Shown: positions 33,622-40,504 of the stretch, piece by piece
Numbering within the stretch: the stretch's first letter is position 1
How the letters are laid out: each line of letters starts with the position of its first letter
Assembly: GCF_009883055.1 (NCBI RefSeq)
Contig: NZ_WWVR01000003.1
Span: forward strand, 1-64,000
Direction of reading: 5' to 3'
Origin: Blautia sp. BIOML-A1
Lineage (GTDB): Bacteria > Bacillota > Clostridia > Lachnospirales > Lachnospiraceae
Length of the DNA: 64,000 bases
Notes under the pieces: generated by a model
Database searches by the model: none
What the model was told of the DNA's origin: nothing
What the model saw: the letters and a program-made list of their open reading frames with translations, nothing else
Made by a program: the position numbers and the translations under genes

Positions 33622-34041
33622 CTAATCTGCTTTAAGTTCTTTTTGATCAAGACCATTTTCGAGCAGATATCTTTCCGTACCTTCTGGATCGAGCTGTGCA
33701 AGTCGTGCAAGATTAAACTCTACGACATAATAGCTGCCATAATTGATTTTCCTCTTACCTACAACTTTTCCTAGTTTATACTTCTCAATAAACGCAACCT
33801 TTGCTTTTGCTCCGCAATCCGAGATTATTGCCTGCCCCGGTCTTAGAAATCCCATAACTCCAATTGTAAGATCTCCGAATAATTCCAGCTTTTTCTCACA
33901 TTCCTTTTGCTTTTGCCATAATCCGACATACAGGGATCCGTTGTAGTACATATTCACTCTGACATATAATTCCTCATGTCCACATTCCCAGTCATATCCC
34001 AATGGTTTTTCATCTTTTCGACTGCATATATCCTGTCCCAT
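33622..34041 (-). CDS. DUF4313-like hypothetical protein, first gene of the P2 operon
   Basis: A 139-residue soluble protein. The order of features (a short strand region, then 'AFIEKYKLGKVVGKR..NYGSYYVVEFNL') resembles DUF4313 proteins found near the start of Tn916/Tn1549-type operons, but similarity is weak. AAAGGAGGC precedes the ATG at a good spacing. The leader between it and promoter P2 carries a strong terminator. Confidence 0.6.
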   Translation of the reverse strand: MGQDICSRKDEKPLGYDWECGHEELYVRVNMYYNGSLYVGLWQKQKECEKKLELFGDLTIGVMGFLRPGQAIISDCGAKAKVAFIEKYKLGKVVGKRKINYGSYYVVEFNLARLAQLDPEGTERYLLENGLDQKELKAD

Positions 34042-34143
34042 ATTCTGCCTCCTTTTTTGATTTTCCTGTTCATCTTTTGTGGATTATTTTACATTTCCTC
34101 CCTTCCTGTTTTTTTGCACACTTCACATTTCGTTTTTGGACAA

Positions 34144-34185
34144 CAAAAAAAGACACCAAAAATCTTCTTTTGATTTTTGATGTCT
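34144..34185 (-). terminator. Leader terminator (attenuator candidate) of the P2 operon
   Basis: A 14-bp stem (34151-34164 pairing with 34172-34185, with one G-U pair on the minus strand) and a 7-base loop, followed by TTTTTTTGTTG. It lies in the leader, about 110 bases before the first gene. Same stem length, loop length and tail as the leader terminator of P3. Confidence 0.88.
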
Positions 34186-34291
34186 TCCTATTGATAAAAG
34201 GCCTTCGCCTAAATGTTGCTCCCGGAACAGCATATCCGGAACAAAAAACTTTGCTGCGTGGCAAACCATGCATAAAAAATAATCCATTTAT

Positions 34292-34320
34292 ATGGTAACA
34301 CAACATATTGTATTCGTCAA
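34292..34320 (-). promoter_or_regulatory. Promoter P2 with operator-like palindrome in the spacer
   Basis: Minus strand TTGACG (34315-34320), a 17-base spacer and TACCAT (34292-34297). The spacer contains ACAATATGTTGTGT, a short palindrome (ACAA-N4-TTGT) also present in promoter P3. The transcript begins near 34284. Downstream the leader carries CCGG...CCGGGAG and AGGCGAAGGCC hairpins, then the terminator at 34144-34185. Confidence 0.78.
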
Positions 34321-34464
34321 CAAAATACAGTACTTAGAACACTATATCTTGCTATTTTATCATTCTTCAAGTACGCTTACTATTTTTACTTCGCTGTTAT
34401 TTCTACGTTCATCAGGAAAATTTCCAAGGAGTCATATATTGAAATATACTATAAAAAATAAGAT

Positions 34465-34535
34465 CCCATAAACGCACAAGGACGCTCTGTCGAGGATATG
34501 CAGAGCGTCACTCTCTTATGGGCTAAGATTTGTGC
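34465..34535. ncRNA. Candidate pseudoknotted structured RNA
   Basis: Three helices interlock. CCCATAA (34465-34471) pairs with TTATGGG (34516-34522). GCACAA (34474-34479) pairs with TTGTGC (34530-34535). A perfect 9-bp hairpin GACGCTCTG/CAGAGCGTC (34481-34489, 34501-34509) sits inside. The first two cross, as in a pseudoknot. A TATACT box lies at 34445-34450 for a plus-strand transcript, with a weak -35; on the minus strand the last helix is followed by a T-rich run. It lies 250 bases upstream of the CbiZ-like gene. It matches no RNA class I recall and is not a cobalamin riboswitch. The rest of 34321-34791 is AT-rich with one further hairpin (34571-34587). Confidence 0.45.
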
Positions 34536-34791
34536 AAATTATAATAATACGTCCTAAAAAGGAAGGAGACCGATACTTTCGTACCGGCATATGAAAAAGA
34601 AAAATATTTAAAAATGAGATACCTTAATTAGCATCTGCAGTTATTAATATACAGTATATTTATGACGATACTATGGTATAAATTTTAAGAATCTGTGAAA
34701 ATTATAGAATTTAAGCGGTGAAAATATGTCACTTGACGTGATCAAAAGATATTAATAAAATAAATAAATAAAAATAAAAGAAGGAAATGTA

Positions 34792-35901
34792 ATGAAAGCT
34801 TTTTTTACCTGCGAGCAAAAATTGGGAAATACCATCTTCACTTTTTCACAAAAAGCAAAAGTTCTTAGTACAAGTCCCTTAAACGGCGGCATTACAAGAC
34901 ACCTTTCTCATGTTGTAAATATCAATTGTATGAATGGTTCTTATGAATGTAAAATGCTGGGAGATACTTACGAAAAAGATCTAGCTGCACATGTCCATGC
35001 CCTTGGGCTTTCCCCTTCCTGCACTACTGCATTAAGTACCGCAGCTTGGACGGAATTACGTGCTATAGAAGAAGTATGCTTTCGGGATCTTACGGTAACT
35101 GCTGTTGTAACCGGCGGAATTGACTCCAATGGTATGCATCCCGGCGATCCTGCTTCTTACTATGAAGAGGACGGAAATTATGAAATGCTTCCTCCTGGAA
35201 CAATCAATATTTTTCTGTTCATTAATCAGAATTTGACTGATGCAGCAATGTCCAGAGCACTGATGCTCTGTGGAGAATCGAAAGCTGCTGCTGTTTCTCA
35301 GTTATTGCTGGGAAGCTGCTATTCTGAAGAGATCGCAACAGGTTCTGGAACTGACGGAATTGTAATCGCTTCTAATCTTTGTGGTACCAGAACTCTTACG
35401 GATGCTTCTGGACATTCCAAACTTGGTGAACTGATTGGAAAATCCGTGAAATCTGCCGTAAAACAAGCTCTTCTTAACCAAACAGCAGCCTCTGGTCCGA
35501 GACAATTTCTTTTATCTGCACGCACGGCAAGATATAAGATCACACCTGCTACTTTATGGGAGTTTTATATAGAATACAGAGAAATTTTTAATGATTTTAA
35601 GATTTCTTTTGAAATGCCCTCATTATTGGAGCAGAAGTTTCTTTCACACAATCGTACCAGTAACCTGGTTCTATGTGTATCACTTTATCTTCACCTTATG
35701 GATCAGGTTCGTTGGGAGTTGATTATGGAGCCGGAAGCTATCCGGGAGGGGAAACGTCTTCTGATTTATGGACTCTATTGGAAAGATGGAGACTTTTTTG
35801 AAAAAGCATATCCGGCAAAAGCATGGGAGCAGCCCGGATTTCTACATTTTTCATTAAAAGAACAGCTTATGTATCTGCTTTTATTGTATATTGCTATTTA
35901 G
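34792..35901 (+). CDS. CbiZ-like adenosylcobinamide amidohydrolase
   Basis: A 369-residue protein and the only plus-strand gene in the window. The CbiZ pattern is clear: VVTGGIDSNGMHPGDPASYY, PPGTINIFLFINQNLTDAAM, ESKAAAVSQLL and IATGSGTDGIVIAS (about residues 103-200). CbiZ removes the aminopropanol side chain of adenosylcobinamide, giving adenosylcobyric acid. This lets bacteria salvage incomplete corrinoids and, in Rhodobacter, remodel pseudocobalamin. The C-terminal 120 residues are longer than in typical CbiZ and carry hydrophobic segments. GAAGGA precedes the ATG. No B12 riboswitch is visible upstream. A flavodoxin lies just beyond, convergent. Confidence 0.85.
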   Translation: MKAFFTCEQKLGNTIFTFSQKAKVLSTSPLNGGITRHLSHVVNINCMNGSYECKMLGDTYEKDLAAHVHALGLSPSCTTALSTAAWTELRAIEEVCFRDLTVTAVVTGGIDSNGMHPGDPASYYEEDGNYEMLPPGTINIFLFINQNLTDAAMSRALMLCGESKAAAVSQLLLGSCYSEEIATGSGTDGIVIASNLCGTRTLTDASGHSKLGELIGKSVKSAVKQALLNQTAASGPRQFLLSARTARYKITPATLWEFYIEYREIFNDFKISFEMPSLLEQKFLSHNRTSNLVLCVSLYLHLMDQVRWELIMEPEAIREGKRLLIYGLYWKDGDFFEKAYPAKAWEQPGFLHFSLKEQLMYLLLLYIAI

Positions 35902-35946
35902 AATTGTTGGACATAGTGCTCAAAATTTCTAACTTTTAATATAAAT

Positions 35947-35971
35947 GGGTAAGTCGAAAACCGACTTACCC
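35947..35971. terminator. Bidirectional terminator between convergent genes
   Basis: A perfect 10-bp inverted repeat GGGTAAGTCG/CGACTTACCC with a 5-base loop, between the stop of the plus-strand CbiZ-like gene and the stop of the minus-strand Rpn fragment. T-rich sequence lies on both sides. Confidence 0.75.
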
Positions 35972-35990
35972 ACTATAATATCATTTTTAT

Positions 35991-36256
35991 TTACTTCGCT
36001 ACACACATGTTTTCATCAATCCATTTCTGGATGTCGTCTTCGCTTACTTTAACCAAACGGGCAATTTTCTTAACATCCATCCCCTCTTCTGCCATAGAAA
36101 GAGCTGTCTCTTTTGCTTTTTTTAGTTCGCCGCTTTCCATTCCTTCGCTATAAATTTTTTCCATTTCATGGCACATAAGCGTGGCCCCTTTCTGCGTGTC
36201 TTTTAATTCATGTACCCGTTTTGCAAGAACCGGACTGTGCATTTCATCCGCATTCC
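35991..36256 (-). pseudogene. Truncated Rpn-type nuclease gene (C-terminal remnant)
   Basis: Encodes only the last 80-odd residues of an Rpn/PD-(D/E)XK transposase-like nuclease, matching the C-terminal region of the full gene at 36879-37724. Homology starts abruptly at 36256, where the codons for NADEMHSP would begin; nothing upstream continues the frame and no ribosome site is seen at the Met at 36242. The final 40 residues differ clearly from the full copy, so it derives from a second paralog rather than from a recent simple duplication. The nuclease domain is absent. Confidence 0.8.
36127..36256. repeat. 130-bp direct repeat, second copy at 37027-37156
   Basis: The two copies are exactly 900 bases apart and differ at about ten positions (over 90% identical). 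Sequence on both sides is much less similar, including the coding sequence of the same two genes just downstream. A patch of identity inside otherwise divergent paralogs points to gene conversion or to a recombination junction. Confidence 0.85.
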
Positions 36257-36272
36257 TGTTTGTGAGATCATA

Positions 36273-36719
36273 CTATTTTAACCAATCTGTGATATTTTCA
36301 TCTGTTGCATGGTTCGCATTAAATGGTCTGCACCATTTTGCAGAATATTTCTTTTTGATCTTCACTGCAACATTCTGTGGTTCTGTAGCTCCGCTGGTTG
36401 TAAAAATTGCTGCTTTTTTTCCATTCAGGTTTACCTTGTCCAGAAAACTGAATACTGCATTTGGAAATGTTCCACACCAGATCGGGCTTCCTATCAGTAT
36501 CCTGTCGTATGTAGAAATATCAGGAATCTCCATATCCAGTTCTGGCCGCTCATTTAATAAAATTTCTTTTAATGCGGTAAATACCGTTTTTCTATAAGAC
36601 ATCCGGTAAGATTTATGAGTCTTAATCTCTGCCAGATCTGCACCGGAAAGCTGTGCGATCCGTCCAGCAGCTTCTTTTGTCTTTCCTTTCTGCGAAAAAT
36701 AGATAACTAATGTTTCCAT
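36273..36719 (-). CDS. Flavodoxin
   Basis: A 148-residue flavodoxin-fold protein. The FMN phosphate loop is YFSQKGKTKEAA (residues 7-18), and GSPIWCGTFP (about 73-82) is the flavin-contacting loop. It should carry single electrons in the cytoplasm. It lies between the Rpn remnant and the full Rpn gene, convergent to the CbiZ-like gene. Flavodoxins are known to reduce cobalt for corrinoid adenosylation in other bacteria, so a link to CbiZ is possible but not shown. AAAGGAG precedes the ATG; a TATAAT box lies at about 36795-36800 in the 159-base upstream gap. Confidence 0.88.
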   Translation of the reverse strand: METLVIYFSQKGKTKEAAGRIAQLSGADLAEIKTHKSYRMSYRKTVFTALKEILLNERPELDMEIPDISTYDRILIGSPIWCGTFPNAVFSFLDKVNLNGKKAAIFTTSGATEPQNVAVKIKKKYSAKWCRPFNANHATDENITDWLK

Positions 36720-36878
36720 TTGATAGGCTCCTTTTCTAATACTATATATTTATGGCTGATGTCTCTACAACTCTGATACAGAATAACTGCTCTATTATAA
36801 CTGGATATTTACTCTTAAACACGATATTATATAAATCAGGGCAAGCCCAATAGACCTGCCCATTTATAAATGCGTTCC

Positions 36879-37724
36879 TTATTTTATTGCACATAGATTT
36901 TCATCAATCCATTTTTGGACTTCATTCACATTATGATTTACAGCTTTTGCAATTTTTTCAACAGGCAGACCCATTTCTGCAAGTGAAAGGGCTGTTTCCT
37001 TTTTAGCCTTTAATTCACCGCGCTTTTCGCCGCTTTCCATTCCTTCGCTATAAATTTTTTCCATTTCATGGCACATAAGCTCAACCCCTTTCTGCGTGTC
37101 TTTTAATTCATGTACCCTCTTTGCAAGAACTGGACTGTGCATTTCATCCGCATTCTTACAATGCAGATCATGCATAAGTCTCCCAAGTTCTGTGTCTTCC
37201 TGTTTTCTGGAATTCACATATATAATATGTGCTTCGTCCTGAAAGCTATCATCGGCTTCTTTGATATGCCTGTCAATATGGTAAATAGGAAAACCATACC
37301 CAAGGATGTCATCCCTGGTAATAAAAATCACATAGCTTTCCGGTAATTCATCAAAATCCTGACCTGGATTTAGAGTGTTCATGTCCATCAAACCACTATG
37401 GTAACGTGCCCTCTTAGGTGATGCACCTTCATTATCCTGCTGGATCTCCACATCAAACTGTTTGCCTTCGGAATCTCTGGCAACACAGTCCATGATTGCG
37501 GATCGTCCCTGCAGATTCTTATAATCCTTCTGGATGATCTGCTCAATTACTTTCAGATCCTGTTTTTCCATAATGACCTGCAGAACATATTCCAGGCATT
37601 CTCTCTGTTTGAAAACATTTCTCATAAATATGTCACTCATGAGTGTAAAATTCTTAATAATACCTTTATATCTTTCGTAACGTACTTCCAATCCGTTCTC
37701 TGGCACAATTTTTTCATCTGCCAC
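36879..37724 (-). CDS. Rpn family recombination-promoting nuclease/putative transposase
   Basis: A 281-residue protein of the PD-(D/E)XK transposase-like family (Rpn). The segment SAIMDCVARDSEGKQFDVEIQQDNE (about residues 73-97) holds the acidic catalytic residues; the usual E-x-K is E-I-Q here. The C-terminal 90 residues are a helical tail ending in WIDEN. Rpn proteins nick DNA and raise RecA-independent recombination in E. coli. The GTG at 37724 lies 11 bases after GGGAGG; a GTG at 37736 directly abuts that site and is less likely. A truncated relative lies at 35991. Confidence 0.88.
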   Translation of the reverse strand: MADEKIVPENGLEVRYERYKGIIKNFTLMSDIFMRNVFKQRECLEYVLQVIMEKQDLKVIEQIIQKDYKNLQGRSAIMDCVARDSEGKQFDVEIQQDNEGASPKRARYHSGLMDMNTLNPGQDFDELPESYVIFITRDDILGYGFPIYHIDRHIKEADDSFQDEAHIIYVNSRKQEDTELGRLMHDLHCKNADEMHSPVLAKRVHELKDTQKGVELMCHEMEKIYSEGMESGEKRGELKAKKETALSLAEMGLPVEKIAKAVNHNVNEVQKWIDENLCAIK

Positions 37725-37839
37725 GTTCGCTGTCACCTCCCACTTTATTCTTTTTATGTTATGAAGAAATTAAATTTTCGAAAAAGCTTTTGTTTATTTT
37801 ATCTTAGCATCAATGAATGACCTTTACAAGACACTTTTT

Positions 37840-37864
37840 CCCCGAGTTGCATCGGGTGTTTTTT
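37840..37864 (+). terminator. Plus-strand intrinsic terminator at the P3 operon end
   Basis: CCCGA, GTTGCA loop and TCGGG, followed on the plus strand by TGTTTTTT. It abuts the stop of the 70-residue gene at 37863. On the minus strand it lacks a good T run, so it may mainly block plus-strand transcription from the cargo block into the operon; weaker bidirectional action is possible. Confidence 0.6.
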
Positions 37865-38075
37865 AACCTACCCGTTCCACATAGCATACACTGTTTCCCT
37901 TGCACTCAAATTCCGGACAAAGAGACAGCCATAATCTTTCCAGATCATTGATGTTCATGGCGTCCAATTCTGTTTCATCTTCTTCACCATAAATATTTAC
38001 AAAACCGATCCGATATATGCCATACTCTTTATGTAGGTTTTTTACTACTTTTCTTCCTGCTCTTCGTATATTCAT
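37863..38075 (-). CDS. Small hypothetical protein, last gene of the P3 operon
   Basis: A 70-residue soluble protein with a basic N-terminus and acidic middle. It starts within the stop of the preceding large gene (ATGA overlap), which supports translation. No family recognised. Confidence 0.6.
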   Translation of the reverse strand: MNIRRAGRKVVKNLHKEYGIYRIGFVNIYGEEDETELDAMNINDLERLWLSLCPEFECKGNSVCYVERVG

Positions 38076-40504
38076 AAGCTCTCTTCTCTCCTCTCTTCTG
38101 CTTCCAGCAAAAATGTATTACAGGTATAGCTTCCGGAAGCACTGACACCAGCGACCCCTCCAAGGCTGTCCAGATACTGGCTTCCATTTTTAGATGCGGA
38201 AATATACATATAAAAGTTTGTCAAAACATAGTTTTTATTTTCCAGAACATTCTTATAACTGCTGCTAAGCACAAGCCTTGCTCCAAGTTTTTCTGCTTTT
38301 TCTTTTACCAGCATAGCAGTTAAATTTACTGCTTTTCGTATTTCCTGTTCGCTAAGTCCGCTTTGATAATAACGTTCCAAAAACAAAACCAGTTCTTCTG
38401 CTTTATTTTCATGTGGTTCGCTTTTGACAGTCACATCAACAAACTCAATCGTCTTCCTTTCATCCGCAGCTACAAAAGATCCCTTTGTCAGACGGAGGAT
38501 TGCACGAAATACAATTTTACCATTGTGTTTGATAAATATAATTTTTTTATTTGCATCAAAACAGGATAACAGACAATCACAATTTGGACCATTCCGATAG
38601 GAAATGCAGCTGCGCAGCGGTACTTCTCCTATCTGCATGACCGGAAGCAGGCTGTCCTCTTCCCAGATTTCCCATCCACAATCCACGCGCAGCAGCTTTT
38701 CTTTCCAGATTTCTTCTGTATCTCTTTTTATTGGAAAAGCAATTTCCCGTCCCAGATCTCCTCCATGGTATTTAAGCTCCATGAATTTGCCTAATAACTC
38801 AGCATTTACGATTCTTCGGATTTCTTCCTTCTTTTTCGGCTGCCTGTTCAGAAAGGAAGTCATGATCTCAGCGCCGCCTTCATAAATGAACTTCTGGATA
38901 TTGGATTTATTTTCCACGACAAAAGCATCCGAAATATTCAATTCTGTCTTTAAATTCTTCCAGGAAGGATCCTGGGCCAACAGTTTGTCCATCAATGCAG
39001 GTAATCCGGAACAGCCATTTAAAAGATTCTGATTATGTAAAAGGAAGTAAACCTGATTATCCCTTGTAAGCTCTTTTAAAAGTTCAGTAAAATTCATTAA
39101 AAATATCAGAATCCATATGGCTGTTTCATGCCGAAGATCCAGAATGTTTTTAAAATCCTCCTGCATCCATCTGGAAAGCGGCTTTTTTGACAAAGCTTCT
39201 GCCAATCGCTCAACCTGATTTTCCTCTAATGCATCTGTCAGGCAGTCTCTTTTTATCAACTCACGGATCACCCGAAGACGATCATCACTTTTGGAGTATG
39301 CTAAACGATCATACAGGTCTATATAGACTGCTTTCACATTGTACAGGACTTTCAATTCTTCAAATACACGAGGCTTCGAAAACAGTGATTCTTCACTCTT
39401 TCTCCAGGGAACTACCATATATTCACAATCCCTTAAATTTTGCTCGTTTAAAGTATTTAGATTCAGGCATCTTTTATAAACCTCTTCATCCAGAATCAAC
39501 GAATTCCTGTCAAGGTTTATAAGCCAGTCTCCATTCTTTCGCAAAAGTTCCAGGAAATGTTTCTTCCGTTTCGTAATGGCATACAGGATAAGCTCTGTCT
39601 TTTCCAAAGTGAGCTCATAAAGATCCATATCTGGAAGCGGATTTCCATACAGAGTGTTCACATAGGCTGCCTTTCCGTTTGAAACCTTTTCAAAATCTGC
39701 ATCCGGACCTGTCAAAAATCTTATCAGCTTCGGAATATCTGCATATAATGATTCGTTCCAAAGCCACAAGTGAAGAAAAGAGGCCTGCCATTCTTTTGGA
39801 ATCTGAGTGAGAACCACTTCCAGTCCATTCCGAATTTCTTTTGGATGCCGGCTCAGTTCTTCCAGCTGTTTCTTATTTAAGCTTTCCGTTTCTTTACAAA
39901 ACTCGGATAAATAATTTACGAGTTCCATCAGATCCTGCTTCAAAAGTAATGCCAATGATTCCTCATCCTTGAGCAGCTCATAAAGAAGCTCTGTTGAAAA
40001 AACCGGATTTATCAAAAGCATGCGTATCTTTATTCCCGCACGGGCAACATCAAACTCACCAATGCAGGTATCAAGACTTGCTACAAGCTGTTTCTTTAAC
40101 TCTTCTTTCGGTTCCAGAAAAGCATAATATTTCAGATAAACATATACGATCCGGTCCGGGATTTCTTTATCTGCCAGTACTTTCTCAATCTTTTCATAGG
40201 GAAATTCGGACAGCTTTTCATTTCCCGCACATTCTATGACCATTCTGATGCGGTCTGGTTCTAAAATAGGAAAATCCTTTTTGTTCATTTTCCCCAAATA
40301 GCTGAGTATTTCCGGATCGTCCATCAAAGAAGAAATCGTCTCCTCATTTAACCCCTCCATCAGACCGGAAAGTTCCTGCTGATTTACCAGTCTGGCCGCA
40401 TTCATACAGGAATCTTCCCCTTTCTTTCCTATCAGGTTCAGGGGAATTGCTGCATTTTTCATTTCCCTGTAAATATTCATGTGCTTTAAGATTCTTTCGA
40501 TCAT
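38072..40504 (-). CDS. Large uncharacterised helical protein (810 residues)
   Basis: Mostly predicted alpha-helical and Leu/Lys/Glu-rich over residues 1-600, without membrane segments. The C-terminal 200 residues differ: RSCISYRNGPNCDCLLSCFD, then NKKIIFIKHNGKIVFRAILRLTKGSFV. This resembles in layout the Cys-then-FLR pattern of PcfJ C-termini but is not a clear match. A Gly-rich end (YLDSLGGVAGVSASG) follows. The ATG at 40504 overlaps the previous stop (TGATG). It follows the 712-residue gene in a run of proteins that accompany MoxR and VWA components. No function can be assigned. Confidence 0.75.
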   Translation of the reverse strand: MIERILKHMNIYREMKNAAIPLNLIGKKGEDSCMNAARLVNQQELSGLMEGLNEETISSLMDDPEILSYLGKMNKKDFPILEPDRIRMVIECAGNEKLSEFPYEKIEKVLADKEIPDRIVYVYLKYYAFLEPKEELKKQLVASLDTCIGEFDVARAGIKIRMLLINPVFSTELLYELLKDEESLALLLKQDLMELVNYLSEFCKETESLNKKQLEELSRHPKEIRNGLEVVLTQIPKEWQASFLHLWLWNESLYADIPKLIRFLTGPDADFEKVSNGKAAYVNTLYGNPLPDMDLYELTLEKTELILYAITKRKKHFLELLRKNGDWLINLDRNSLILDEEVYKRCLNLNTLNEQNLRDCEYMVVPWRKSEESLFSKPRVFEELKVLYNVKAVYIDLYDRLAYSKSDDRLRVIRELIKRDCLTDALEENQVERLAEALSKKPLSRWMQEDFKNILDLRHETAIWILIFLMNFTELLKELTRDNQVYFLLHNQNLLNGCSGLPALMDKLLAQDPSWKNLKTELNISDAFVVENKSNIQKFIYEGGAEIMTSFLNRQPKKKEEIRRIVNAELLGKFMELKYHGGDLGREIAFPIKRDTEEIWKEKLLRVDCGWEIWEEDSLLPVMQIGEVPLRSCISYRNGPNCDCLLSCFDANKKIIFIKHNGKIVFRAILRLTKGSFVAADERKTIEFVDVTVKSEPHENKAEELVLFLERYYQSGLSEQEIRKAVNLTAMLVKEKAEKLGARLVLSSSYKNVLENKNYVLTNFYMYISASKNGSQYLDSLGGVAGVSASGSYTCNTFLLEAEERREESL

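Noticed and set aside
34070..34306. 78-codon frame across the P2 leader
   Set aside because: It runs through the promoter region and the leader terminator, lacks a ribosome site and is basic low-complexity.
34441..34791. Cobalamin riboswitch upstream of the CbiZ-like gene
   Set aside because: The B12 box and the conserved core are absent; the structure present is a different pseudoknot-like fold.
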